Shown here piece by piece: positions 10,001-18,074 of a stretch of DNA of 64,000 nucleotides; positions within the stretch are counted from its first letter, which is position 1; the number at the start of each line of letters is the position of its first letter. Source of the stretch: Niastella populi (GTDB taxonomy: Bacteria > Bacteroidota > Bacteroidia > Chitinophagales > Chitinophagaceae); assembly GCF_002078015.1 (NCBI RefSeq), contig NZ_LWBP01000100.1:1-64000 (forward strand), written 5' to 3'. The notes beneath the pieces are model-generated. The model made no database searches. It saw only the letters and a program-made list of their open reading frames with translations, and had not been told where the DNA came from. The position numbers and the translations under genes are program-made.

Positions 10001-10141
10001 CACATTGACCCCGGGCAACGGATTACCCGACGGGTCTTTGATCTTCCCTGTAACAACCCTTTCCTGCGCGATCAGGTACGTGCAGTTAAGTAGCATAAAA
10101 AACGCCATCAGGCATTTCAAGGACGACGGTTTTCCAATCAT
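7076..10141 (-). CDS. SusC/RagA-family TonB-dependent outer-membrane transporter
   Basis: A 1021-residue TonB-dependent transporter that moves glycan fragments through the outer membrane with the SusD partner. After a signal peptide (to ~25, LNCTYLIAQ) comes a carboxypeptidase-regulatory-like domain (RVVTGKIKDPSGNPLPGVNV...SFVGF). The TonB-box region then contains DQVVVVGYGTSKRRDLTGSV, followed by the plug with LQGRIPGLDITRSSGAPGSG, LVIIDGF and IESVEVLKDASSTAIYG, and a 22-strand barrel ending QFVFGANIDF. No N-terminal sigma/anti-sigma signalling extension is present, so regulation by an ECF pair is unlikely. A 367-base gap separates it from the upstream hydrolase, so it may have its own promoter. 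Confidence 0.96.
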   Translation of the reverse strand: MIGKPSSLKCLMAFFMLLNCTYLIAQERVVTGKIKDPSGNPLPGVNVNVWGTRISVTADVTGTFRLPVPSENSVLVFSFVGFLQKEQRVGNDSTFNISMTYDNADLDQVVVVGYGTSKRRDLTGSVYSVKPGMVTATPVMNAAEALQGRIPGLDITRSSGAPGSGVNIQLRGNRTLSGVTDKGSVPGSSSEPLVIIDGFQGGSLSDLNPNDIESVEVLKDASSTAIYGWMGANGVIIVTTKRGKDRPKVSYNGFYGFNTVSYPKARIGQQFLDFRKHAYHGNNQVAETNEDVLPNDAERAYYQNNQWIDWLDVATRNGIEQSHTASIQSGGDKTKVFFSTGVYREEGVLRGTDNTRYNARLNYDQRISNMFKAGFMTQLTYQNWNRRTDPMSQVTVVSPLGQVYDASGNIRPFPGIPVDTIYNPKNKNLLSPIVDERSGSYKDNTGRGNIIANAFLEVTPITGLSIKSNFGTTLTYSRRGQYYDSLTIEAYNDGVGATARVTNEFTRFYSWDNVVTYNKRIADHNFTLTGLTSFTRSDWDQSIAGGVRLNLLTNEFYNLNGTQTTTRTTESDFTKTTSFSYAGRLNYTFKGKYLLQATLRADGVSRLSKDNKWDYFPSAGLGWNIHQENFMRDAWFVNNLKIRATYGVAGNASVQPYGTQSVLSMGNAIIGATASPIANFNLLAGNLGLGWEKSATANLGLDFALFKSRIFGTVDVYKTKTTDILYKRPLPTSSGFSEMWQNVGESENEGIEVALSTVNVNNRDFKWTSTVTFTAAREKITRLITDKDILNGEKGSLMIGHPVKSWYGYTKLGIWQTDENKDLQQKFGNYVYQPGDIKVKDVNDNNLIEPVLDQSFQGADVPKWFGGFQNTFSYKGLELSVYMVARYGQIINAEFMAGRFNVDGTGNGIAAFDYWTKDNPTNDFPQPRNNANYSNAGYTGYYSMNFIDGSFVKLKTVTLAYSLPSHVSRKVFSERIRLYVTGNNVFTKTKNKYLKNYDPERGGSENSPITRQFVFGANIDF

Positions 10142-10508
10142 ACAACAGTTGTTTAAGATTTATGTTTTAACAATTGAGAGGAGCAAATATTAACCAAGGA
10201 CCTACGTGCATAGCTACGCGTAAAGAGATGGGGTGGATGTGGTTTTTCTGGATATTGCATAATAGATCACAAGAAACGGCCAGCGGCCGGGTGAAACAAT
10301 GTCATTTTTTCTTAAAAAGATGGAACATCTTACTATTTCATACAGGCAATCCTATTCTTCTGAAATATTAAGTGTATTCCATTGATATATAATTCATGTC
10401 TACGTATAACCATAAGGTTACGACCTAGTCACTTCATATTTTTTTACTATATGGCAATGATTATTCTATACAATAATCCATTTCAGTGAACATTGGCTGC
10501 AATCGTCG
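10142..10508 (-). other. Intergenic region between GH67-N-type hydrolase and SusC genes
   Basis: No convincing coding sequence. The stretch is AT-rich apart from a short GC segment around 10275-10295. Close to the SusC start, the minus strand reads TTAATATTTGC at about 10184-10193, one spacing base off the Bacteroidota -7 consensus TAnnTTTG. It is a possible SusC promoter but weak. No terminator-like hairpin was found after the hydrolase. Confidence 0.4.
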
Positions 10509-13259
10509 TTATTTTTCAAATAACCAGTCCAACGCACCGGCGTTTTCTGTAACGCCTAAACCGGCATCTACTGTCGGCAATGGATCATTTTCATTTATAA
10601 AGCCTAATAATAAGCAGGAACCTTTTGCTAACGTAAGTGTATGTGTCCCGGCTTGAAACGTAAATGCATGTATGTTTATTGCAGGGAATCCATCTATTGC
10701 TATGGCATTGGCCACTTTTGTTTCGGCCTGGCCATAATCATTGGCGCTTGCATCGATCTCCAAAGTTGGCTCGGGTAAGTAGGCGCTGTTCTTTTCCGCG
10801 AAGTATCCTACCAGTACTTTTACCGGTTGCGCCGTTTTAAATGTCAGTGAAGTTCCTTCCACTATCTGGCGGCTCTGGCTGTAATGTATACCCTGCAAAC
10901 CGGTGAGTAAAGCGGGTACTTCATTGATCACCACCGTAACATCGGGCCATACCTGGGCATTCTTTTGTACGGTATACCTTTTTATATTCTCTGTAAGTAT
11001 TTCAACCGGTGCATTCTTCAACGGCTTCATAGAAGCAATACCATGTCCTGCCCCCTGCTGCTGCTTCAGCACCTGAATGTGCTTTTTGAAATTCTCCAGC
11101 TCGTTCTGGTAAATGGGCAGCAATTCTACCCAGGTCTTATTCTTCGCATACCTGCCAACTACAGGGATCTTCCGTTGCGCCGTTTGCATACTGTTGGCAT
11201 ACAGGTACGTGGTATCGGTACGGCCTGCCAGGTCGGCAAAATGCGCCACGCTCTTCTCCAGTAACGGCACCGCCTGCTCCAGGTCGGCTATCTTATTCGA
11301 ATATTTATATTTCAACACCTGTATGGCGGCCCTTGCCTTCCAGGCATAGTACTGCGCCATCGACTGGTAACAATACATATCATTCTTCAGGCGGTTGAAC
11401 TCTTCGCGATTACTTTTTATATATGGCGCTGCCCTTTCAATGGCTGCTACCGCATCGGCTCCATGTACAATAATTTCATCGGCTATTTGCACCGGCGTTT
11501 CACCGATATGTGGTATTCCATTCGCTTCCTTCGCTGCATAGTCGATGATCATTTCTCCCAACGGGCTTTCGCTGTCATACATCAGGGTGAACAAACCGAA
11601 ACGTTTGGGATCTATCAACTGGGTCATCAACATGCCCAGCGTCATCGTTTGCCGGTTGCCATCGGTAATACCATACCTTCTTAATATTTTGGGCGAAATT
11701 TCACCGGAATGTTCATAAGCATCTACAATATGTTTTGCCTGCGTTGGTGTGCAGCCAAACTTCGCAGCGAGGCTGCCTGACCAATAGTCTATTTCACCTT
11801 TACGGTCGCGATTGCTTTTCCAGGCATAACGTGCCCATGTACGGTACCAGATCCAGTCGCGTTCTATCTCAAGCAAACGGGGTGTTGTTTTGTCGGCTGC
11901 ATATGGCCAGTCCCAATACGAATGTTGCGGATACAGGTGCAGGCCGTTTGCCTCCATAATAGAGTGCATGGCTTTTACGCTTTTTTGTATAAAGTCGGGC
12001 GAACCATAACGGAACGGCTCGAGGTTGGCGAGGATGTGCACATTTTCTATTTGTACAGTTCCTATGCGGCTCAGTGTGCGGTGCAGTTCGGCCCATTGAC
12101 CGCGCGGCTCATAGGTTGTAAGCGCTTCGCCATTGAACTTTGCTTCGGTATAAAGGTTCTTATATAGCGGCAACGCTTCTTTCATTACGCGCGGCGCATC
12201 GGTATCGTGCGCGCGCAAAACGATCGGCGGCTCATCTTTTTTACCTAAGATCTTCAACCCATCCTGCACACCGGGTATAATGGTTTTGCAGAACCAGTCA
12301 ACATCGTCCTGCCCTACCCCTTCCATTGCTTCGCCCAGTGCAACCATTAACCCCACATTAGGATACTTGGCCACAAATGCGGCTATCGATTTGCGGGTGT
12401 AATCTGCGATCAGCGGAATGATGGGCCGGTTACGGTCCTGCGTTTTGATGTTATGTTTTTCGGCAAATGGCTTCGACACAATAATATTATAGAACATCTG
12501 TATTACCCAGATACCGCGGCGGTCTGCTTCCCGGGTTAGGAATGAGAACAGTTCTTCGTTCTTTTTAAAAGTGGCATCATCTACTTCTACCGCATATGGA
12601 TACTCATTGGTGCGCACCAGCGAGGCAAAAGGGTGCCCGTTCCACAGGTACAATGAGTTCATGCGGTTCACCACCAGTGAGTCGAGGTATTGGATCCAAA
12701 GGGCTTTATCATATAACCAGGGAAAGGTTTCAGGCGTATAAGGATATTCATATACCGTTCTGCCCGGTAAATAATACGGTTTCTGTACGCCAATACAGGT
12801 TCCGCGCAAAACCATTTCGGGTTTATCGGTGAGGGATAAACCGGCGGGGATCGCTTTATGACCGGCCACCTGTTCGGCCAGTTCCATACAGCCATATAAA
12901 GTACCGGAGGCATCGGTACCGGCAATGATAACTGCTTTGTCATTGCCTTTTATCGAAAAGCCTTCCCTGCCTGTTGTGTCGGGTTGCAGTTTGTAGCCTG
13001 CTACCGCTTTTTTTACCAGCGCATCGCTATAATTACCGGCCACAATAGTGATACCGGCAGCGGCGGTTTTCAGTTCTGTTGCCACCGTTACTTTGTAACC
13101 AGCCGTGCGTAAGGCAGCTGTAAGCTTTTCTGCTCCATACTTTATACGGGAAGAATTATTTGCAGTGACGATAGTAACATTCTTATCCACGGGTTTATCG
13201 GAAGCCCAAACTGTGTTCAGGATCAAAACACTTACAACCAATACAAGAAAGCCTTTCAT
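10509..13259 (-). CDS. Secreted GH67-N-type glycoside hydrolase (alpha-glucuronidase/alpha-galacturonidase-like)
   Basis: A 916-residue protein with signal peptide (cleavage near NTVWASDKP). Residues ~25-135 form the alpha-glucuronidase N-terminal fold (SSRIKYGAEKLTAALRTAGY ... GFSIKG ... ASGTLYGCMELAEQV), a helper domain seen in GH67, GH20 and related families. The middle (~150-560) looks like a TIM barrel: NRMNSLYLWNGHPFASL, GLMVALGEAMEG, IVLRAHDTDAPRV and LHLYPQHSYWDWPY. Then follow a helical region and a beta-rich C-terminus. Similar Bacteroidota proteins are annotated as alpha-galacturonidases, but I cannot confirm the specificity. It lies between the Gfo/Idh gene and SusCD in one orientation, suggesting it acts on an imported or surface-bound uronate-containing glycan. 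Confidence 0.75.
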   Translation of the reverse strand: MKGFLVLVVSVLILNTVWASDKPVDKNVTIVTANNSSRIKYGAEKLTAALRTAGYKVTVATELKTAAAGITIVAGNYSDALVKKAVAGYKLQPDTTGREGFSIKGNDKAVIIAGTDASGTLYGCMELAEQVAGHKAIPAGLSLTDKPEMVLRGTCIGVQKPYYLPGRTVYEYPYTPETFPWLYDKALWIQYLDSLVVNRMNSLYLWNGHPFASLVRTNEYPYAVEVDDATFKKNEELFSFLTREADRRGIWVIQMFYNIIVSKPFAEKHNIKTQDRNRPIIPLIADYTRKSIAAFVAKYPNVGLMVALGEAMEGVGQDDVDWFCKTIIPGVQDGLKILGKKDEPPIVLRAHDTDAPRVMKEALPLYKNLYTEAKFNGEALTTYEPRGQWAELHRTLSRIGTVQIENVHILANLEPFRYGSPDFIQKSVKAMHSIMEANGLHLYPQHSYWDWPYAADKTTPRLLEIERDWIWYRTWARYAWKSNRDRKGEIDYWSGSLAAKFGCTPTQAKHIVDAYEHSGEISPKILRRYGITDGNRQTMTLGMLMTQLIDPKRFGLFTLMYDSESPLGEMIIDYAAKEANGIPHIGETPVQIADEIIVHGADAVAAIERAAPYIKSNREEFNRLKNDMYCYQSMAQYYAWKARAAIQVLKYKYSNKIADLEQAVPLLEKSVAHFADLAGRTDTTYLYANSMQTAQRKIPVVGRYAKNKTWVELLPIYQNELENFKKHIQVLKQQQGAGHGIASMKPLKNAPVEILTENIKRYTVQKNAQVWPDVTVVINEVPALLTGLQGIHYSQSRQIVEGTSLTFKTAQPVKVLVGYFAEKNSAYLPEPTLEIDASANDYGQAETKVANAIAIDGFPAINIHAFTFQAGTHTLTLAKGSCLLLGFINENDPLPTVDAGLGVTENAGALDWLFEK

Positions 13260-13345
13260 TAGATATGTGTGATTTATGATATTACTGTTTAGTTATTTTT
13301 ATTATGGAAATACGTTTTCTGCATTTCCATTAGCACATTAGCATA

Positions 13346-14407
13346 TTAGCTAATTATCTCATTAAGCTTCACTCCGCCCCTTTCGCTCGACAGATAGGCC
13401 GCTTCCACGCAAGCCATGGTATAAATGCAATCATCGACCGAATTATCGGGCTTTGGAATATTGCCGGCGGCAGCGTGCATCACCTGTTCCATACTGCCGA
13501 TAAAGGCATGCGGGAACCAGCTTCCTTCTATTTCCAGCGTTTTCCATTCGCCCGGTTCTTTACCGGTCAGCGTTATATATTGAAACTGATCAGCTACCCC
13601 ATGCGGGTAGTTCATCAACAAGCCCATATTAATTTTTATGGCGCCCTGCGTTCCCTCGAATTTTATATACGAGTGCTGGTGCGCCAGACCGAATTTGTGA
13701 CAGTGATTGGTTATTATGTTTGCCCGTACCGTATCGCCATAATCCATGATGATATTGCTGCGTACGGAAGCCAGCTGGCTCATTTCGGGGTGTTTTACCG
13801 TTTTGGCATATAAGCCGCCCGGGTTACCGAGGAACGACCTTACGAGGTCGATATAATGTATACTGTGGTATAATATTTCTACACGGGGCGATTCGAACAG
13901 GAAGGTCCATAAATGCCAGGGTGTGTATACGTTCACATTGATCTCCATATCGCAAACCTGTCCCAATGCCCCCTGTTGTATGAGCTTTCTTGCCGCTTTA
14001 ATAAATGGAGCATAACGTAACTGGAAATTGATTGCTGCTACCAGTTGTTTATCGTGGGCAAATTTCAGTATGGCTTTTGCCTCCTGGTAGTTAGTGCCCA
14101 TTGGCTTTTGTATAAGCACTGCCGAACCGGCGGGCAAATGATCGAGCACTTGGATGATGGCGGAACCGGGCACGGCCACATCATACACCACGGGCTCTAC
14201 CTTCAGCCGCACAACATCTTCCATGGTTTCGAATACCATAGGGATATTGAATTTCAGCGCCAGGGCTTTCGCCTTTTCTTTATCGACATCGTAAATACCG
14301 GCCACATTGAAACCGGCCAGTTGATAAGCCGGCAAATGGGCATCGTTTACAATACCCCCTGCGCCAATGATAATTATGGGTGCCTTATATGATAATTGTT
14401 CTTTCAC
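13346..14407 (-). CDS. Gfo/Idh/MocA-family NAD(P)-dependent oxidoreductase
   Basis: A 353-residue cytoplasmic sugar or polyol dehydrogenase. The Rossmann nucleotide site is at the start (IIIIGAGGIVNDAHLPAY, then VAGIYDVD with the acidic end of strand 2), and the EKP-type motif appears as QKPMGTN (~residue 100), with Gln replacing the usual Glu. The second half has the alpha/beta substrate domain (INFQLRYAPFIKAARKLI, ILYHSIHYIDLVRSFLG). Gene context (lactonase-type amidohydrolase and RhaT transporter just upstream) fits oxidation of a sugar to its lactone, but substrate is unknown. The stop codon lies inside an AT-rich short repeat (TTAGC words). Confidence 0.9.
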   Translation of the reverse strand: MKEQLSYKAPIIIIGAGGIVNDAHLPAYQLAGFNVAGIYDVDKEKAKALALKFNIPMVFETMEDVVRLKVEPVVYDVAVPGSAIIQVLDHLPAGSAVLIQKPMGTNYQEAKAILKFAHDKQLVAAINFQLRYAPFIKAARKLIQQGALGQVCDMEINVNVYTPWHLWTFLFESPRVEILYHSIHYIDLVRSFLGNPGGLYAKTVKHPEMSQLASVRSNIIMDYGDTVRANIITNHCHKFGLAHQHSYIKFEGTQGAIKINMGLLMNYPHGVADQFQYITLTGKEPGEWKTLEIEGSWFPHAFIGSMEQVMHAAAGNIPKPDNSVDDCIYTMACVEAAYLSSERGGVKLNEIIS

Positions 14408-14439
14408 TTATTAATTGTACAAAGTGACAAAAGTAGCAG

Positions 14440-14550
14440 TTTATGGTTTGTAGTTTATGGTTTATAGTTGTTCACGTTTAACCTAAAGATTAAACTCAGG
14501 CTTCCCGGGTTGCAGGCAACCAGAAACTATAAACAAAAAACTATAAACTG
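14440..14550. repeat. Repeat-hairpin: TTTATGGT/TTTATAGT array with inverted copy
   Basis: Left arm 14440-14472 repeats GTTTATGGTTTGTAG-like words; right arm 14524-14550 is their reverse complement (AAACTATAAACA twice). The loop includes a small hairpin (CCCGGGTTGCAGGCAACC). The right arm overlaps the last codons and stop of the RhaT gene. Confidence 0.8.
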
Positions 14551-15578
14551 CCCAGATAATTTCCATATGTTAAGGCAAGCACCGCTATTACCAGGATAAC
14601 CAGGGCCAGCACAAGCGTAGCAATCGTTTTCTGGCGGCATTTCGCCCATTCCTTCAGCAACAAACCAGCCACCGAGCTGAACAATACCAGCATGATCATA
14701 TGTATTGCCCAACTGCTATATTGGTATTTCCCCATGCGTACATGCCCCAGCCCGTAAAAGAAGAACTGTGAATACCACAAACAGCCGGTAAGCACAGCCA
14801 TGACAAAATTAACCAGTAAGCGGTTGTTTGGCCCGGTTTGCCGGTACTCGCCAAACGTTCTCTCTTTACGATGCAGGTAAATGCAATATATAAGGGTAGA
14901 TATAAAAGCTCCGGTATTTGAAAAAATGTAAACAATATTGATCCTGAAATTTCCCGCGCCGTAATCCTCCGCTATTTTGGCTATAGGTTCGCCCTGATCG
15001 ATGGAGAACCCATACACGGCCGACAATACGCCGGCCAGAAAACAAAGCGGCAATCCTTTGGCCAGTGAAAACGAACTTCCCAGCGTTTCGCTGATCTTCA
15101 GATCATTTTCCTTAAACCTTCCGGCCACACCGCAACAGGCAATGCCCAATGCGCCTATCGTTATACCGGCGATTATCCAGCCGGCGCCATTCTGACTAAA
15201 CAATGAGGTCAGTTGCCCATGCACCAGCGGCGGCAACAGGGTGCCCAGCACACACGAGATCCCTACTGCGATGGCATAGGTCAACGAAAAACCTACGTAC
15301 CTGATGGCCATGCCGAATGCGGTTCCGCCAATTCCGTAAGCCACTCCGTAAATGAACGTCTTTATCATTGCATCGGCAGGCGCTTCCTGCAGTACCCTGC
15401 CTATTTGGGGAATGGTTAACCATGCGACCACCAGGGGTAATAACAACCAACAAACTGCTGCCTGGGCCAGCCAATACGTTTGCCACGACCACCGCGCCAC
15501 TTTTTTCTGCGGGGTATAACACATGGCAGCGCAGGAGGCTCCTACTGAATGATATATTACTCCGGTTATTACTTCCAT
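14541..15578 (-). CDS. rhaT: RhaT-family L-rhamnose (deoxysugar)/H+ symporter
   Basis: A 345-residue inner-membrane transporter with about ten membrane spans. It follows E. coli RhaT closely at the start: GVIYHSVGASCAAMCYTPQKKV, then WSWQTYWLAQAAVCWLLLPL, YGVAYGIGGTAFGMAIRYVG and LTYAIAVGISCVLGTL. Family members import L-rhamnose or related sugars with protons. It lies between the lactonase-type amidohydrolase and the Gfo/Idh dehydrogenase, so it probably feeds that pathway, not only the distant rhamnose operon at 59.8-64 kb. The last residues and the stop come from a short-repeat hairpin, a sign that the 3' end has been remodelled. True substrate could be another sugar of similar shape. Confidence 0.88.
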   Translation of the reverse strand: MEVITGVIYHSVGASCAAMCYTPQKKVARWSWQTYWLAQAAVCWLLLPLVVAWLTIPQIGRVLQEAPADAMIKTFIYGVAYGIGGTAFGMAIRYVGFSLTYAIAVGISCVLGTLLPPLVHGQLTSLFSQNGAGWIIAGITIGALGIACCGVAGRFKENDLKISETLGSSFSLAKGLPLCFLAGVLSAVYGFSIDQGEPIAKIAEDYGAGNFRINIVYIFSNTGAFISTLIYCIYLHRKERTFGEYRQTGPNNRLLVNFVMAVLTGCLWYSQFFFYGLGHVRMGKYQYSSWAIHMIMLVLFSSVAGLLLKEWAKCRQKTIATLVLALVILVIAVLALTYGNYLGSL

Positions 15579-15732
15579 TTATTAATGCAATTCGTTTTTC
15601 GTGAATCGGCCCCCCCTTCCCCCTTCCCCGGTAGGGGGAGGGAGACTATTTCATAGCTCAATTTTCCTTGTATTTATCACCTTTATCAACCTTGTCAACT
15701 CTATCAACTCTATTACCCTGTCAACTCCCTCA

Positions 15733-16578
15733 CTACAGATTATAAAAAGCTACCGCATTGCTATTTACCACTTTTTGCATTGCTGCGTCGGTGAGTATAT
15801 TCGATAACGCTTTTAAATACTTCTGCCAGGTTTGCTTATACCCACCCGCCAGCAGTGAAACCGGCCAGTCGCCGCCGCAAACACAGCGGTTCTCTCCAAA
15901 ATGCTCCAACACAAATTCAAGATATGGTTGAATATCTTCTTCCGTCCAGGCATCGCCTTTTTTTGAACAGGTGCCCAGCCCCGAGATCTTAACGTAAAAG
16001 TTTTTGTGCGAAGCAACCGCTTTCATCAGCTGCCCCCATTCGCCAAACCTGTCGCCTGAAGCGATGGGCGGCTGGTTCATATGATCGAGCATCAGCCGCA
16101 ACTCGGGAACTTTGTGCGCTACTTCCAGCGCCGTTATCAGGTGTTGCGGGGTTACGCCCACCACATCATACGGCACATCATAAGCGGCCAGCACAGAAAG
16201 GCTTTGCGTTACTGTGGGTTGTAACAACCATTGCGGATCCGGTTCGTCGTGGATCAAATGGCGCACTCCTTTGAAATAAGGATTTCCCAGGTATTCTTTG
16301 AGGGCGGTAGCCGTGAACGAAGGGTCTTTTAAAGGCATCCAGCCTACAACCCCTTTTATAAAGCCGGTTGCACCAGCAACCTGTAACATCCAATTGGTAT
16401 CTTCGAAATTATTCGCTGCCTGTACCAGCACCCCGCCTGTTATAGCGGTATCCTGCTGTTCGGCCTGCAATTCTTCAATATCGTAATTCCGGTTAAGAAC
16501 AGAGGTATCATTCTTTAACCATTCATATTCTGCTTTTGCGAAATTCCATATGTGAACATGGGTATCGATGACTTCCAT
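15733..16578 (-). CDS. Amidohydrolase family 2, L-fuconolactonase/L-rhamnonolactonase-like
   Basis: A 281-residue cytoplasmic TIM-barrel metal hydrolase. The metal-site signature is DTHVHIWN (residues 5-12), with later His/Asp ligands visible in GVRHLIHDEPDPQWL, LMLDHMNQPP and CGGDWPVSLL. This arrangement is typical of sugar-acid lactonases that open 1,4- or 1,5-lactones. The gene is directly before rhaT and Gfo/Idh, matching a dehydrogenase-lactonase pair for oxidising a free deoxysugar. A C-rich and then ATCAACTCT-repeated spacer (15605-15732) follows the gene. Confidence 0.88.
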   Translation of the reverse strand: MEVIDTHVHIWNFAKAEYEWLKNDTSVLNRNYDIEELQAEQQDTAITGGVLVQAANNFEDTNWMLQVAGATGFIKGVVGWMPLKDPSFTATALKEYLGNPYFKGVRHLIHDEPDPQWLLQPTVTQSLSVLAAYDVPYDVVGVTPQHLITALEVAHKVPELRLMLDHMNQPPIASGDRFGEWGQLMKAVASHKNFYVKISGLGTCSKKGDAWTEEDIQPYLEFVLEHFGENRCVCGGDWPVSLLAGGYKQTWQKYLKALSNILTDAAMQKVVNSNAVAFYNL

Positions 16579-16680
16579 AGCAATCGGTTTATATCGGCTT
16601 ATGAATTATGTTGAAGGTGACCGCAAGTTACATGGTAAAAATTTCAAATAAACAATTTTCACCATTCCCCGCCAGTCGAG

Positions 16681-16725
16681 CTGTGCCACATTTCTTTTCG
16701 ACGCTGCCGGGAAATGTGGCTCACC
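16681..16725. repeat. Interspersed inverted repeat (GCCACRTTT...AAACGTGGC type), copy 1
   Basis: GTGCCACATTTCTTTTCG-ACGCTGCCGGGAAATGTGGC forms a hairpin (GCCACATTTC/GAAATGTGGC). The core TTTTCGACGCTGCCGGGAAA is shared with two further copies at 17981-18029 and 18030-18064. It lies between the amidohydrolase and the first CoA-transferase. Confidence 0.8.
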
Positions 16726-16733
16726 ACACCTGT

Positions 16734-17906
16734 TTACACTTCATAATCCGATATCGGCTGTTTTTTTAGTCCAAACTGCTCTTCTATTTGTTCGTTATGT
16801 TCACCCAGCAATGGCGCCCCGATGTTCGACGTATATATTTCGCCATCTATCCTAATCGGGCACCTTGTGGTGGTTATTGACAACCCATTGCTGGTCTTTA
16901 CTTTCAGTTCCATGTTTAGCATCTGGTAACCGTTCTCCTGTACCAGGGTATCGTAATCCAACACCTTTGCACACCAGATATCCGCCGGTTCCAGCACAGC
17001 CAGCCAGGCGTCGGTATTGCGGCCCAGTAAATGACTGGCCAGAATTGTCTTTATTTCATCACGCTTCACAAACCATTCTGCCGTATTCGTGAATTGCTGC
17101 AATGCATCGCATTGCAACAGGGTTGCCAGCTGGGTTATGTTTCCCATGGCCAGCGCCAGGTACCCATCGGCGGTTTTGTAAATGCCATACGGGGCCGATA
17201 AATATGCGTGACCATTATTGATCTCACTGCGCACGGGAAGTTCGCGGCCATCGTTATAAAAACAGGTGAGCACTTCAAACTGAAAATCGAGGATCGATTC
17301 GAGCATGCTTACCTGTACCAGGCTGCCTTCATTGGTTATGGTGCGTTGGAACAATGCTGCGAGAATACCCTGCGCAATATGGGTTCCGGCCAGAATATCT
17401 ACCACGGCCACACCCATGGGCGTTGGATTATCGCTGCGGTTGCTGCTTAACCAGGTCAACCCCGATACGGCCTGCAACAACAGGTCCTGGCCGGGCAGGT
17501 CTTTCCACGGGCCTTCATTGCCATACCCGCTTACTTCGGCATATATGATCTGCGGATTGATCGATTTTACGGTTTCATAGCCGAGCCCCAGCCTTTCCAT
17601 TACGCCAGGCCGGAAATTGTGCATGAGCACATCTGCGCGGGCAATGATCTGTTTTACCTTTTCGAGGTCTTCCTCATTTTTCAGGTCGGCAGCATAGCTT
17701 TGCTTGTTGCGGTTGATGGCATGAAAAATAGTTGACTCCCCTTCTATCATCACGTTCGATACATACAACTGGCGGCAGATATCGCCTACACCTGTACGCT
17801 CTATCTTTATTACCTGCGCGCCCATATCGGCCAGACGCAAACCGGCAGAAGGGCCAGATAAAAACTGGCTGAAATCAACTACGATAATATCTTGTAAGGG
17901 TTTCAT
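16734..17906 (-). CDS. CaiB/BaiF class III CoA-transferase (second in order)
   Basis: A 390-residue cytoplasmic enzyme that moves CoA between acids. The family start is [20 protein letters not shown]; the motif [17 protein letters not shown] and [19 protein letters not shown] follow, with Asp141 the expected catalytic nucleophile. Its neighbour at 18075-19223 is clearly paralogous (same [27 protein letters not shown] and C-terminal [11 protein letters not shown]). Two tandem copies could make a heteromer or handle different acids. A hairpin repeat separates each from the next gene. Substrate unknown; MaoC hydratase upstream implies an enoyl- or hydroxyacyl-CoA intermediate. Confidence 0.93.
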   Translation of the reverse strand: MKPLQDIIVVDFSQFLSGPSAGLRLADMGAQVIKIERTGVGDICRQLYVSNVMIEGESTIFHAINRNKQSYAADLKNEEDLEKVKQIIARADVLMHNFRPGVMERLGLGYETVKSINPQIIYAEVSGYGNEGPWKDLPGQDLLLQAVSGLTWLSSNRSDNPTPMGVAVVDILAGTHIAQGILAALFQRTITNEGSLVQVSMLESILDFQFEVLTCFYNDGRELPVRSEINNGHAYLSAPYGIYKTADGYLALAMGNITQLATLLQCDALQQFTNTAEWFVKRDEIKTILASHLLGRNTDAWLAVLEPADIWCAKVLDYDTLVQENGYQMLNMELKVKTSNGLSITTTRCPIRIDGEIYTSNIGAPLLGEHNEQIEEQFGLKKQPISDYEV

Positions 17907-17980
17907 TCTCTGTTAAAAGATTTGTGAACAATGAGTCAGTTGCCGGTTGCCGGTCCCTGAATACCGATCAGTGTAACTTA

Positions 17981-18064
17981 AGGTGTGCCACGTTTGCTTT
18001 CGACGCTACCGGGAAAACGTGGCACACCTTTCTTTCGACGTTACCAGGAAAACGTGGCACACCT
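17981..18064. repeat. Interspersed inverted repeat, copies 2 and 3 (back to back)
   Basis: 17981-18029 is a near-perfect palindrome (AGGTGTGCCACGTTT ... AAACGTGGCACACCT) with core CTTTCGACGCTACCGGGAAA. 18030-18064 repeats the right half with CTTTCGACGTTACCAGGAAA and the same GTGGCACACCT end. It fills the gap between the two CoA-transferase genes. Confidence 0.85.
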
Positions 18065-18074
18065 TCCCGTAGAT

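Noticed and set aside
16681-18064. Insertion-sequence ends flanking the CoA-transferases
   Set aside because: The inverted repeats are small hairpins with no transposase gene or target duplication between them.
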